In this document: positions 24,827-38,300 of the stretch, one piece after another
How the letters are laid out: the number at the start of each line of letters is the position of its first letter
Numbering within the stretch: the stretch's first letter is position 1
DNA from: Ditylenchus dipsaci
Lineage: Eukaryota; Nematoda; Chromadorea; Rhabditida; Anguinidae
DNA length: 64,000 bases
Assembly: GCA_004194705.1 (NCBI GenBank)
Contig: SADC01000904.1
Span: 372,001-436,000 of the forward strand
Direction: 5' to 3'
Notes under the pieces: model-generated
Seen by the model: the letters and a program-made list of their open reading frames with translations, nothing else
Databases searched by the model: none
Told to the model about the DNA's origin: nothing
Made by a program: the position numbers and the translations under genes

Positions 24827-25246
24827 TAGGGTAGTTCACGACCGGTTAATGCATAGTTTCGGTTAACCGGGTCCTGCTCAAAAATTTTGACAGAATTTCA
24901 ACAAGCTTTTAGTACCATTATATGCGCAAGGAATTTTGAGTACCCCATTTGAAAAATCATCGAAAATCAAAGAAAATTATAATCCACCTAAAAATTGAAA
25001 AAACAGCCGAAAAAGACCATAAATTTGCACCCGGTTAACCGGGTCGTTTTTTCAGTCTTTTTTGGCTGTTTTTTCAATTTTTAGGTGGATTATAATTTTC
25101 TTTGATTTTCGATGATTTTTCAAATGGGGTACTCAAAATTCCTTGCGCATCTAATGGTACTAAAAGCTTGCTGAAATTCTGTCAAAATTTTTGAGTAGGA
25201 CCCGGTTAACCGAAACTATGCATTAACCGGTCGTGAACTACCCTAA
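24827..25246. mobile_element. Near-perfect 420-bp palindrome with CCGGTTAACCG words
   Basis: Ends TAGGGTAGTTCACGACCGG and its inverted copy; both arms (about 195 bp) match almost base for base and contain GGTTAACCGGGTC at three places. Non-coding, MITE-like. Confidence 0.9.
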
Positions 25247-25734
25247 TTCCAACGCTAAAAACATCGATTTTTGACAAAAAAAAAATTACTCCGGCAGAAA
25301 AAAATTTAACCAGGGCTCCCAAAACAAAACTTTAAAATAAAGGACATTTTTTATAAAAAAGGACATTTGGTCAAAAAGTGACATTTTATACAGTGCTTAT
25401 TGAGTTTTGGCTGCCAAAAACAAAGATCGTGAGGTGAAATCTCAAAATTGCTAAAGAATTCAGGTCCCAAATAAAGAACAAATCTTTAAATTTGGGAGCC
25501 CTGGGTTTAACCCATTTTTTGCCCGCTTTTCGCAAACATTATTGGACAAGTTAGCACTCATTTTGTAGCTCATCTCTCTGGCCACACAAAAAGTGGTAAT
25601 TCACCTAGCAATAGCTTCTAAAAAGGATAAAACACAAAGTCAAGAGCACGATTTTGAATTGGATGGGGTCGACCTATTAGAAAATTTACGGCAAGCATAT
25701 TTTCTCTTTGACAAGATTCATTATTTTATTGATT

Positions 25735-26738
25735 TTTGGGCGCTACTGTAATATACCCCCCCCCAAAAGCGCTACTGTAATATACCCCCCCCCCCAAAAT
25801 CGACCTACTGTCATATACCCCCCCCCCCCAAAACCGACTTTTTTAGGGATGGTCAAAAACCATTTTTACACAATAATTTCGCCATAAAAGGACCAGAAAA
25901 GCAATTTAAATGGATTGCGGGCTGTGTGGGAGGGGAAGGGAATAATACAGGGGCACTTCTCGAGATGGTTGGTATCCTTAGAGTACTAATTCTCTAAGCG
26001 TCTAAGAGTACTTTCAAACCCAGAAACTTGTGGTGCAGGCATAAGTATGAGTACTTTTCATGGACAAGCGGATCAGCGGGGTGGAACCCGCGGGTTTACA
26101 CCTTGCCCTAGCACTTTTTGAGTGCTAGGCTGAATTTTGGATGCTGGGCTTCTGGCCCGGCCTTGTAGAACGAGGGGAAACGCTCTTCGGCGAAAAAATA
26201 AAGATGTTGAACATAATTTTGATTACTGGGCCTACCGCATAAATAACTCTGGTATGCATGTTTTTTCATGCATCCAGAGTCGCTTTCGAGTGATTTGTGT
26301 CTAAGGTATGTGGTGTGCGCATCTCAACTCCAAGCCCCAAGCCCCCTGCGCCCCCGAAGGGGCGCAGGGGGCTTGAGAGTTAGAGATGCGCGCACGCACT
26401 TACCTTAGACATGATTCCGAGAAGTACACTTGATCATAAAATGCATATAGAGTCTATTTTTGCCACGGCCCGAGTTGAAAAACATGGTAAAGCAGCTAAA
26501 AAAAAGTGGCCCCTGTATTATTCCCTTCCCCTCCTAATACAGCCCATAATCCCTTTTAAACTGCTTTTCTGGTCCCTTTATGGCAAAATTATTGCATAAA
26601 AATGGTTTTTAGACACTCCTAAAAAAGTCGGTTTTGGGGGGGGGGGTATATGACAGTAGGTCCGATTTTTGGGGGGGGGTATATTACAGTAGCTTTTGGG
26701 GGGGGGGTATATGACAGTAGCGTCGATTTTTGTGTGAG
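25735..26738. mobile_element. GGCGCTACTGTAATA-family palindrome with GC-rich core
   Basis: Left arm has three copies of CTACTGTAATATACCCCCCC-like words; the right arm has the inverted array (TATATGACAGTAGG). Next inward come CCAAAACCGACTTTTTTAGG and AGGGGAAGGGAATAATACAG with their inverted copies, and the core 26300-26412 is the GTCTAAGGTATGTG / CACTTACCTTAGAC hairpin. 26368-26735 is nearly identical to 54898-55250. Confidence 0.85.
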
Positions 26739-26739
26739 A

Positions 26740-27640
26740 TATAAAATTTATTTTGAAAGACATTGTTATGGATGGTTAATAATTTTTTGATTTGATGTTT
26801 AATTAATTTGTATTTTTTGACTAATTTTGTATTCGATTATTTGTATTAGCCCATTTGACGTATAATCGAAAAGTAGACGTAGATCATAATATCAGATTTC
26901 AAGTTTCTCTTCAAAATTTTAGTCCAAATCACATGAAAGTCCAGATTTAACGTCAAATGCAAGGCAAAATGTAACGCAAAGTTTAAATTTGCATGAGCTG
27001 AGCGACATTTACATTTCAGAGGATGAGTGATACACCGAAAGAAAGCTGAGGATCTCCTATTTCAGAAAATACAAATCAAATTTTTTAAATACAGAATTTA
27101 GAAAACGAGAGGCTGTTTTACGTCTGAAACACGTTTTTCTAGTCGAATTGTAGGAATTTTATAATTACGCTGAGCACGAATTTGATATCAGGATCAAGGA
27201 TTTGCTATAAGGTGAAGAGGTTTGAAGAAGCTCGTGATTCAACTTCAGAAGCTGTTTCAGCAATTCGAATCCCTCCTGTTTCGTTATTTTTTTCAGCCAT
27301 CGTGTTCAGTGTGAAATACTACATAAAACGCATAGTTTAGTACGCACGGACTTTTCCGTGTCACAGGACGACGACACTTAGCAGTCCACAGCATTTACTG
27401 GTCGGCTGCAGCAGTATTAAGTCAAAGAGACTTGATTTTAATATTTAAACTTTTTTCCCCATATTTTAATGGCGTAGTTTTTGGGAACTGTATTCAAAAC
27501 CTTTCAAAACAGATTTCCTTGTTTTTTAAAGCTGTTCCTGCATCTATGTCTGCTATTTACAAGAAGGTTATAAAACAGTGACTCAAGAATTCAGATCTCA
27601 TGTAATTTCTCATTTATATGAGCAGCGTTAATAATCGCTC
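26740..27640. other. Upstream flank of methyltransferase gene
   Basis: Contains copies of the recurrent word CGCTGAGCACGAATTTG (27169) and ATCGTGTTCAGTGTGAAAT (27301), probably ends of decayed elements. First exons of the downstream gene may lie here but were not identified. Confidence 0.35.
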
Positions 27641-27650
27641 CTCTTTTCAG

Positions 27651-29097
27651 TACAGATGTCCTCAGAAGTCCATTACCGCTTCAGTGCTCACAAAGCGATG
27701 GAGTAAGCAATCACGACCGGTTGTGTGCTCGGCAGTACAACAGCTAAACGTTCAGCCAGGCAACTTTTTTAATAAGTCTTTAGTCCTGAGCCAACTGGTT
27801 TTATTCTTCTAGATGATAGTGTGCTTGAAATCGGTTATGGTCGTGGAGATGGGATCGAAATGCTGCTTGACAAGTTACAAGATGGGGTAGGAGCTGCTTA
27901 TGGCTTAGAGCTATCCCCTTACATGAAGTATTTCAATATTTCTACTCGTGGGAACATTTTGTGAACGCTAGATACGTATATTTTAGTGCAGTTGCGTCTA
28001 ACAGGTTCTTGCTTGAGATGGGTGATGAAGATCAAAAAGTGTTCTTGGATCACGTGAGATAAATTTTCCACTTCATTCTATTGTTCAGCCGTAACACCAC
28101 TTTTAGGCTAACAATGTTCTGGTGCTTCTACCCTATCCTACCGGCTTGTTCGATGGTATTTATCACGTGGATGTATTTTACTTCTGGAGAAACAGCCAGA
28201 TTAAAGAAATAGTGGAAGAGCTTTGGTATGGTTTTGAATGGGGACGATAGAACCGTCATTGTATTTTTTTTTAAATTTTACAGGCGGGTTCTAAAACCGG
28301 GTAAGCAGTTGGTATGCGGAATGGAACTAAGCCGGTAAACGTGATACTTTCTTCCAGGGGCGTACCCAGGGGGAGCATGGCTTGTGCAAAAATTACTAAA
28401 CCAATTCAGTTTATTTCAGCACGAGCGGAAATGAATTGACTTTTTCTTTTCACATTCATTAGTCACCCTTGAAAAAATTGCGGAGGCGCTAGCGTGAAAA
28501 TTTTAAAATATTCAAGATCAAAAAAGCACTGAAAAATGGCCTCACATACAAACAAGCACTGGATAAAATAACCTACAAATTTTTGGTGCCCCGTCAGAAA
28601 TTCCTGCATACGCCACTGCTTTCTTCTCTTACCGTCAGATTGGAAGGTGGAATTTTACAGACTTAAGAAACTGGAAGAGCAAAACATTCTTGGACCCTTA
28701 GAAGCAGACCCACTACGGTACTTAGAGCACCTAGAGCCAGCTGGATTTACCGATGTCAAGGTGAGTAATGCATTTATGTGCGAGACTCTTTCAAATTCAT
28801 TTTTTCAGGTTATTTACCGCAAAATAGACTCCTCAGGGAATGAAACAAATATGCCTGGTTCTCGCGAAATTCAATTGGTTTGGTTCTTTGAAGCTTATAC
28901 ATTGCTCAAATTTGAATATTTAGATTGTGGCTAGAAAACCAGAACCGGAAGACGATGAAGATCCAGACGTGATATTCCAGAATTTAAGAGAGGATATTTT
29001 GGAGGACTTGGTTGAGCACAGCATCTCTAAATCAAATCAAGCTCAGCCAAAACATGTCAGAAAGAGTACCAGCAAAGAAAATTTGGAAATTCTCTGA
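27651..29097 (+). CDS. Class I SAM-dependent methyltransferase
   Basis: Exons: about 27651-27759, 27813-27927, 27987-28053, 28107-28225, 28284-28300, 28639-28760, 28809-28877, 28924-29097 (TGA). Motif I is EIGYGRGDG just after an NVQP segment, as in class I (Rossmann) methyltransferases that bind S-adenosylmethionine; GLELSPYM is the acidic post-I strand, FDGIYHVDVFYFW the motif-II region, and ELWRVLKPD the usual post-II helix. A C-terminal acidic tail follows (KPEPEDDEDPD). Substrate cannot be told. About 265 codons are visible; the true start may be in an upstream exon. The first intron appears to use a GC donor (27760), and exon 5 is only 17 bp. Intron 5 (28301-28638) contains a hAT-like MITE. 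AATAAA follows at about 29208, and the next gene on the same strand starts at 29352. Confidence 0.8.
28355..28618. mobile_element. hAT-like MITE with 8-bp target duplication
   Basis: Ends CAGGGGCGTACCCAGG and TGCATACGCCACTG are imperfect inverted repeats of the CAGNGGCGTA type; the 8-bp direct repeat CTTTCTTC flanks both sides (28347-28354, 28619-28626). Removing one copy and the 264-bp element leaves a normal intron of about 66 bp. Confidence 0.9.
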
Positions 29098-29310
29098 TAG
29101 CCCGAAAGATACACCATCTTGAATGGTCATATGTTAGTTGTTGATGTAATTATTACTTGATCAGCTGTTATCTAGAGATTTTTAGACTGCTCTTTCTTGT
29201 ATCTGAGTAATAAAAATTAGTGTCTGGGACATTTTATCAGGCGAATTCTTGATGCTTCCGTTTAATCGGTTTGCAAGTTTCAGCTTTTTGAACTTGCGTT
29301 TTTTTACTTA

Positions 29311-29354
29311 CAGGACAGGCGATTGTTAGACTGCATTCCTCTTCCCAGTTTATG
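29311..29354 (+). promoter_or_regulatory. Splice acceptors before the mars-2-like start codon
   Basis: TTTTTTACTTACAG ends at 29313 and CTCTTCCCAG ends at 29348, three bases before ATG 29352, with no coding exon seen upstream. The first lies about 100 bp after the AATAAA of the methyltransferase gene. This arrangement fits trans-splicing of a downstream operon gene in nematodes, but no spliced leader was found in the window. Confidence 0.4.
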
Positions 29355-32300
29355 TTGTGGAGAACTTTATCTTCCCGGAAATCTGTGATCTATGTTTGGC
29401 TTTGAGATGCGGGAGAATGTTTTATTCCAACAAATTCATCACAGTCCCTGCCTTCTATGCTAATGCAGGTTGTTATTGTGATGGGAAATGATATGCTTTA
29501 GGTGGAAGTGAGCTAAGTGATTTTGTCGCATGGTTATACGCTATATTGAACGTGCGAGGTGGCAGATTTTTTCCCAAAAGCACCATAAGACGACAACAGC
29601 TAGCAAATTTCGCCACAGAGATTTAGACAAATTAGAGCTCTCGAAGAAGGATGTCGAGAAAAGATGATACAGTCGACGCTCGATACAACGAACCACCTGG
29701 GAACCAGCAGCAGGGTTCATTATATGACTAAAACTAAAAACCTTGACTAAAAAATTTTTAGGAGTTCGTTGTATCGAAATTCTAACCAAAAAACTACATT
29801 TTTTTCACAAATATACAACATTATAAGGTACATGAATAAACAAGAATGAAAACTGAACTATTTTTTCTCAATAGGCCCTTTCGCAAATAAATAATAACGC
29901 TGATCGCACTTCCGAACGATTTATGAGTCAACATCATGCCTTATATGTCTGGAAAATTGACGCGGCGCATCTTCCTAACAGCGCTCATGATCGATTAGTC
30001 AAACATGAAAAATGAATAATAGCACCCTAACCTAGAAACAAAATTATATCGTTATATAGAGCGTCAGTTTGCCTTTGTTTATAATAAATCCAACCACCCA
30101 AAAAATAAGTTCTTTATGTCGAGAGTTCATTGTATCGGGGGCTCGTTATATCGAGAGTCAGCTGTATCTAGTGACTGTAACATTGAGGCATTGTAGGAAG
30201 AGTAAAGAAACTTTTTTGCTTCATACTTATGAAATATAGTTCATTCTTAAATTTGCTGTAAATCTAGATCCGCATCTTGGACACCTTTATTCTGCTACAC
30301 TTGGTAGGTTTAATATTTCAAGCTCATGGAGTAGAAATTAAATTTTCTAGGAGATGTGTCCCGTCGATGGGAACTTCTAAAGAACGACGAGAATAGAGTC
30401 AAAAATATGGCTGAAAAGATTGCAGGCAAGCCCAGTATTTTTTCTGTGGGATTGGATGAGCATGGAAGCAAGGTTTCGTGTGATATATCCTTGCATTCAA
30501 AAAAATTCTGATTTTGAAGATAGAGGCAGCAGCCAGATTGGCTGGGATGGAGCCTCAACAGCATTGCGATGTATACTACAAGAATTTTGAGTAAGTATCC
30601 AAGGAACAATGCCGTATTTTCTGGAAAGCAGTTTCTGTCATCCTCAAAATGCTTAGGCCACTCCAGAATTCGCTTTTCACATCTATACAGGACTATTCAT
30701 TTCTGTATATTTTTTTGTTATATCAGTGTCACTACCAAATTTTTCAGTGCTTTAGCTGTGAAAAACTCATACGAAACGTTTTTGTAAGAGGGGTTGTTTT
30801 CCAGGAAATTACGGTGTTATGACAGAAATGAGCTAATTTTCCTGATCATTTGAGACAATTTGGTCCATTTAGGAAAATGTTCAAGACTTTCAACATTTCT
30901 TACACTCATTTCGTGCGCACAAGTCAAGGTACCTGTGATATATTGTTTTTTTCTAAACTTTATGTTTGCATAGAAAGCCATAAAACAGCTGTGAACCATT
31001 TTTGGGTAATTCCTATTTTTTTACCAAATCATCTTGTTATCATTACATTCGATGAATTTTTAGAGAAAACTGCAGTCCACTGGCTCCATCTACAAAGACA
31101 ACTATGAAGGCTGGTATTCCACTGTGGACGAATGCTTTTATGGCGATAAAGAGGTGGATTGCGTCACAGATGAAGCAACAGGCACTCAGCAACACGTGAG
31201 TTTACCAAAAAATTAGACAGGTGTTTTATTTGTTTTTAGGTGGCCATAGAGACTAAATCTTCTGTAACATTTGTCAAGGTTTTAATTATTTTTAGAGTCC
31301 ATTTTATTTATCACTCAGCAGACATTTTAGGAGCAGAACTACATGTTTGACTACAAAAGCTGAGCTCTAAAATAAGGAATTGGCTCATCAACGATGGTTT
31401 GTAAAGAGTTATTAAGATTTAAAATCCGTACGGAAGTTCAATGATTAGGAAATATTTTTAAATTGGCGGGCACCAGTTTTGAAAGCGTGAGCATACCCTT
31501 CAACTAAAACATCAGGTCAATTGCTTTGACAGCCACACAGCCAATGTTGGCGATTTGATTCATGAGATTCGAATTCAAATGACTTTGTGTTTCGAAAATT
31601 CACATTCAAAATTGTGCGCTCAACGATATTCTCAACGATTCATATAACCAACACTACACACAGCCGTACTATGCACTCACATGCACTTACTCTCAGACAT
31701 CAGGCCAATAATTTAGAGCTGCGAATATTAAAAAATGTTCCGTTTACTTTCAGATGTGATCCATCCCAAGCACTACCTCCTATAGCTCTCCACCAATTGG
31801 CTCAACAAGAGCAACGAGATTTCAAGCTATCCATTTCCCGGGACTCATCCAGGATGGGTTGGGGAATACCTGGTCTGGTTTATACATTTTTTACATTTTG
31901 CAAAAAGTTTTAACTGAACAAGCACTTTCAGTTCCTGATGACCCTTCTCAAAATGTGAGTTTTTCGATGGCTTCTTTCAAACTAGTTGGCCTAGGCTTAG
32001 GCTTACCAATTTTTTTAGATCTACGTGTGGCTTGACGCTCTGGTCAGTTATCTCACGGCTGCTGGTTATCTCACCAAAGAAAACTTTTGCTGGCCTCCAG
32101 ACCTGCAGATCATTGGAAAGGACATACTCAAGTGGGTGGATGACTGTAATTCCTACAGCTGACCTCATCAATTTTTCAAAATTATGGAACTAATTTAACA
32201 AAAGTACCCAAAAAATTTCTGGGAAGGATAATAGTTACGAGCAAAACTTGACTGAAAATAGTGAAACAGTGGAGTCTCGAATCGAAATTCTTGGCACAAC

Positions 32301-35300
32301 ACCCCTCCTAAAGTTCGTGTACCCACTCGGTTTTTGAAGATTTTTGTCAGTTTACTTTGGTCAGTCTTGTACCGAAAATCGCGAGGATTCTGCGTTTGTC
32401 GCGCGCTTTTCAAAATTTGGCGCTACTATAGAATACCCCCCCCCCCCAAAATCCGACCTTTTAAAAATGCTGTAACTACCCTTGCAAACAACAAGTTTAG
32501 GCTTAGCCCTTAGGCTTGGGGGTAGGCCAGCGTACGGAAGTTGTGACTAATAAAGAGTTTACGCATATTTTCCGGGGTCTGGGACATAAATTTGGGTAGT
32601 CTTTACTTAAGTTTCAGAAGGAAAAATTTTTGGGGGGGTTTTATTCTATAGTAGGGTCCAAAATTTCATAGTTGTGTCGACAAGGATACGAGAATCTCAA
32701 TATAGGGTCACTCTATTTTCAAAATGGTCATGCCGAGAATCGCTGGTTCTCATCGGCAAAACCATGGAATTGAAAAAAATGGCCGACAGACGCAAAATCC
32801 TTGCGATTTTCGTAACCAGAATGACAAGTTCAACTGGCAAAAATTAATTTAAAAAAGAGCTAGTGTTTAATTGAACTTGGGGGATGTTGTTATATAGGGA
32901 CTCCACTATATCCGGATTTTATCCAAAAATTTATTCGAAAGAGCTATAAAATTGACGTTTTTTGTTTCGAAGGGTTATTGAATTTTTTATTCCACTCCCC
33001 TCGTAAGCAAGTGCCTTAGAGCAACGCTTCTCAATTAGCTCAATCTCACATAAGGGTTTTGGGAGGGGCCGATTCGTATTCGCGCTTCTCGCATTTGACA
33101 AAACTCGTATTCGCAGAATTCAAAGTTGCGTTCTTGGCGTTGTGTTTTTGATCCACTTTTGCAGTCTGCTCTTGGGAATTTATCACTCATTTTGTAGCTT
33201 ATCTCACTGGCTTCAAAATGAGTGGTAACTCACAAAATAGTGGACCACAAAAAGTGTGTCAATAAATGCGAATACGAGTTTTGCGAATACGTTCTGCGAA
33301 TACGAGTTTTGTCAAATACGAAAAGCGCGAATACGAATCGGCCCCTCCCAGGGTTTTTATAGGTGTGCACCATGGTGCATTTGGTAGTTCACGAGGGAAA
33401 GTACCTGAGTTTTTAGGCTGGTTTATATTTCAAAATTCATGTCTGTTATTTTTTAAAGATTCCATGCAATATATTGGCCTGCTTTCCTGCTGGATACCGA
33501 CCTGCCTCTACCCAAAAACTGTATGTGCACAGTCATTGGCTGGTTAACAAGGCTAAGGCAGGCAATTTAGCTGTTCACCGCAGTTGAATTCACTCTATTT
33601 AGATGTCCAAAAGCACAGGCAATGTTATCGACCCATTTGAAGCGGCAACCACACTCACACCAGATGGATTAAGATATTTTCTGGTCAGACATGGACTGCC
33701 CTTTGAAGACATAAGTAAGTTTTATTTGCACAAAAAGATTTTTAAAGTTATAAGTGGAAATGTTTCATTTATCGATGTTTACTTCCGTGAAATCCTTGGG
33801 CGAGCTAGGTGATTCATCAAACCCTTTATTGATTATTCCGACAGTGGAAGGGGTTAGCATTTGCACTGGGATCTGCAACGAACTTAAAAGTTCTTGTGGG
33901 TTATCGGGACTACCTCTAATAAACATGTGTTGTGAGCAATTTTTGATTGATTTTTGATTTGTGCCACAGTTTATGGACATAAAACTGTTTTGATGATTTA
34001 GGTGATTATGGTCAAAATGTTCACCTTGAGCACAATCACCATGATTACTTTCATAATAAAGTGCTTCGGATAAGCGATAAGAACCGTTAAAACACGTAAA
34101 TTAGAGGTAGTCCTGATAACCGACAAGAACCCTATTTTTGCAAAGTTTGAGTTTTTGACGAGTTTCAGTTCGCGTTTTCAACCTAATTTTTTAAAATTTT
34201 TGTTTTATTTTTAAATTTTTTTTATATTTTTTCCATTTCCAAAAAATTGCCCTATCTAAAATGTCTTTGTGATCCGCTCAGGTCAGGTCAAAATACTTGT
34301 GGGAGCTGAAATATTGCTGTTTTGATCGGACCACCCAGAAATATTTTTCAGTGCTCAATTATTTCAAACGATATCTCAGCCTTCTGAATTTTGAAACCAT
34401 TGAGATCTTTTGTTTTGATAAGAAAATCTTCGAGAACCAAGCATTTTAAATTAGTCGGTCTTAGGATGGCGAATTTTTTGACTTATTTACTTCAAATGGC
34501 TCTATTTCGCTTCTTCAATCAACATAATAGCACCAGAAGAAGCTTTTTCGAATGAGTGCAATCGTTTCCGGTCGATCATCAAAAGTATTGAGCAAAACTT
34601 TGGAAATTTACATTATGCAAAACCTTCAGTTATGGTCAAAAAATGCCGTTTTTCTTAACTTTTTCGTCAACTTAGGGAGAAATTGAATTCTACATGATAC
34701 ATTTCTTATCGAAACAAAAGATCTCAACGGTTTTGGACTTTCTATCAAATTTGCTACAGTCAAGTCTCGATATAAGATACACCCAGGGACCGGACCTAGG
34801 TGTATCTTATATCGAGGTGTATCTTATATAGAGACTTGACTGTACAACATAGTCAAAAGGTAGGGAAAAAATTCCGGCATGGCCAAACATTTAGATAGGG
34901 TAGTCCATTAATACAGATTATGTCTTTTGAACTCCACCTTTCTCAAGTATTTACCTGAAAAAAGTCCACTCCTCGGACAGCCGTATTCCCTCTTTGGCTG
35001 ACTTCTTCTGTATAGCCAAAGCTCCTGGGTTCTGGAGCACTTGTGGGGACATCTTCCTCTTGGCTACCTCCTCGTTTTGCTGTACTTGTAGGGACATTCT
35101 CCTGTCTGTGTGCATGCTTGGCTTGCTTTCATTATAACTGCTGTTCAACCGGCCATATTCCTCTGAACTTTTCCTGACCCTAGGTGGTGCATATTTGAGT
35201 ATGTGAGGCCCTCTTCATCATTGCACACAGACTTGCAAGCTATCTTGCTAGCGGTTGTGTGGAACGATATGGGTCTAGCAAACTGTATTTCGCCGGAAGA

Positions 35301-38300
35301 AGAGGAAGCACTAGAGAAGTGGGTGACTGAATGGTCAGGAATGTCGGCTGACACTTGCCTCTCTAGGGTTTTCGGAAGTGCAGGGGATTGGGGTTTGGGT
35401 TGTAAGTGCTCTCGATCCTGCAAGACTATTAACACTAGAAAAGCCGTCTGTGATTTTTGCTTATTCTATCACAGTTTTTCATGCTGAGTCTTGCCTTGCC
35501 GGTCGTTTTCTTATGACGGATGGAAAAGTCAAGAAATAAGTTGGCTGAAAATATTCTAAATGATATGATCTTAGGACATACCATTTGGAAGCATAATAAA
35601 TTTTCTGCGAGACACATCTATGACTTTAATATGTCAAAATGACCGCTGTGATCTGCTCTTTCGAATGAGTGTATGTGGGTCACAATCTCTATGCAAAAAC
35701 TTGGACCACTGAGTCCAACCAGTTAACGCCAAAAACCACCATTTTCTTACATGCCAATTTTCCACTCAAAGCAGCTTAAGATCAAGTCATTTGTTTATCC
35801 AGGTTCTAACATCATGTGGTTGAGTTTAGGGCTACCGCATTTTCAACTTATTTGAAAATCATGTTTAAACGACTCCTAAGTAATTTCTATATGCTTAAAA
35901 CGATAAAAAAAGTTATTTTCTGACACGTTTCCACACAAAAAATGGATAAAAAAAACAATTTTGACCGAAATTCGACTTTTTGCTTGGAAGAACATGGTAA
36001 ATTACCTAGTATTAAGGTATTCTACCTCGTTTTGGTCACTGGAGCTGGGCAAAAGAGTCACTATATGCATTTCTGATCAAGAGTCTTGCTCGAATCATGT
36101 CTAAGGTAAGTGAGTGCGCGAATCTCTAACTCTCAAGCCCCTGCGCGCCCTTCGGGGCGCAGGGGGCTTGGTTGCTTGGGGTTGAGATACACACACCACA
36201 TACCTTAGACACCAATCACTCGAGAGTGACTCTGGATGCATGAGAATGTATGTATACCGGAGTTTTTTTATGCGTTAGGCCCCAGTTAACAAAATTATGT
36301 TTAAAATTTATTTTGGGGGTATCTTTTTAGGGTTTCCAGGTACCCTTCCAGGTTGGATAGCCTTGGGGGACCAAGGCAAAAAGTAGAATTTTGGTCAAAA
36401 TTTCTTTTTCAAAAAATCAATTTTTTGTGTGGAAAAGTGTCAGAAAATCACTTTTTCATCATTTCAAGCATACAAAAATTACTTAGCAGTTGTTTAAACA
36501 TGATTTTCAAATAAGTGCGGAATGCGCATCAAGTGAGATGTAGAGTGAAAATAAACGCATTTTTATCAAGATTTTTTCAGCGATTTGTGGCTGAATTTTT
36601 TTCATTTTGTAGCACTGAATCTCATCTACAAATGGTATTAACAGAATGAAATTTGTCCGAGAAGAAAATTTAAAGCCGTTCCCGCGCAAACAAGACAAAA
36701 AATGACTCATTCATTGAGGACGAGGCTTCACAGTCAACCCTCGAAACAAACACAGTTTGACTATACAATTAAAGGACCATGGTTTTAGGGCGCAGCAGCA
36801 TGTACAACATTTGAATTGGCGGGGACACTTCTCTTTCGTCTCTCGCTATACTCTAATGAGTCATTTCCAACGACTCCAAAGAGGACAAGGAGAGACGAAA
36901 GAGAAGTTTCCCCGCCAATTCATATTTTGCACATGTAGCTGCGTGCAAAAGCCATACTCCTTTAACTGCACAGCCAAACTTAACGGAGAGAATATGTCGA
37001 GCATATGCTCGCAAAAATAAGATATGCTCGACACCTATCTGCTGAAGCATTCTCACAACCCTAATGAAAACGATAGTGAATTTTTTAAAAAGGCACTATG
37101 TGCGGGTCAGCTGCCCTTAAGAACCAGTTAAGTCAATATTTTATTCTTATACATCTTCAAAAGGCAGCTGAACCGCAAAAAGTGGCTTTTGTTTCAATTT
37201 TTTGTTCATCATCGTGTTCAGCGTGAAATTTTGCACCAATATGTGCTCTTAATGAATGAAAGTTAACAATTCTGCATAGTATTTTTGTGTTTATACCTTG
37301 TGATGATATGACACAGCATCATCCATTTCATTGCTTTCTACGTCGAATTCCACATTTGCTTCTTTACGTCCTTAATCGGATTTTTAAAAGCACGCAACAC
37401 AGTCCCCTTTTTGCTGGTGACTTTTGTCTGCTTGTACTTAGATATATTTTCACCGAACTTTAACGACTATGAAAAATTAAAAATGCATGAAAGGCAAGAA
37501 AATAATTATGCGGTAGACAATTCTGATGAATTTTGATTTTTGACATTCGCGTTTGAAAATATGAGCATCAAAAATTTTGATGCTATTTGATGCTAATTTC
37601 AAAAACGAAACACCAAGCCATTTTGATGCTCAGCATCAAATTTGATGCTTATAAGAACTACAGTTTAGCATAGTCAGTTTTTTTAATTCAAACTTACTGA
37701 CAAATTTAAAATTAATTTCAAGACAAAAAGCATTTGAAAAAATTTCAATTTTTAAAATTTGTTAATAAAATCCCACCTTAAAAATCTTTTTTAAATGACT
37801 CGAATGTTCACTTACTTAGAGTCCCAACCCTAGCCTTGGCTTTTTTGATCTTCTGTCCCAGTAAGCTTGCCTTAACCATATTTATTTGAAGCAATAATAT
37901 TTTAAATTTTCGGCGCTAGTAGCGAATACGTCCCATAAATCATACCTTTTAAAAATCGCTGTAACTACCCTTTAAAACAACAAGTTTGGCCTTAGCCCTT
38001 AGGCTTAGGGTAGGACAGCGTACAGAAGTTGTGACTAATAAATAGTTTACTCACTTTTTCTGGGGCCTGCGACATAAATTTGGGTAGTCTTTACTTAAGT
38101 TTTAAACATATATTTAATATATTTAAAAGAAAAAATTTATGAAAGGGGGGGGGGGTTATTCACTACTAGGGCCCAATTTTCTAACCCAAAAATTGTCCGC
38201 TTTACAATTGTCCTTGCTGCAACACAATGTGCATCTGAAAAATTGCATTTTTTGTTTAAAAAAATAATGTTTTTAATTAATAAAAAAAGACCTGCAACAA

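Noticed and set aside
27618..27812. ATG-initiated 64-codon frame read straight through to 27812
   Set aside because: Its second half runs into an intron (27760-27812); only the part to 27759 joins the methyltransferase motif I in phase.
29529..29667. Arg-rich 45-codon frame starting [10 protein letters not shown] before the synthetase exon 2
   Set aside because: It ends at the border of a pogo-like MITE and is not needed: exon 1 at 29352-29468 already supplies the N-terminus and joins exon 2 in phase.
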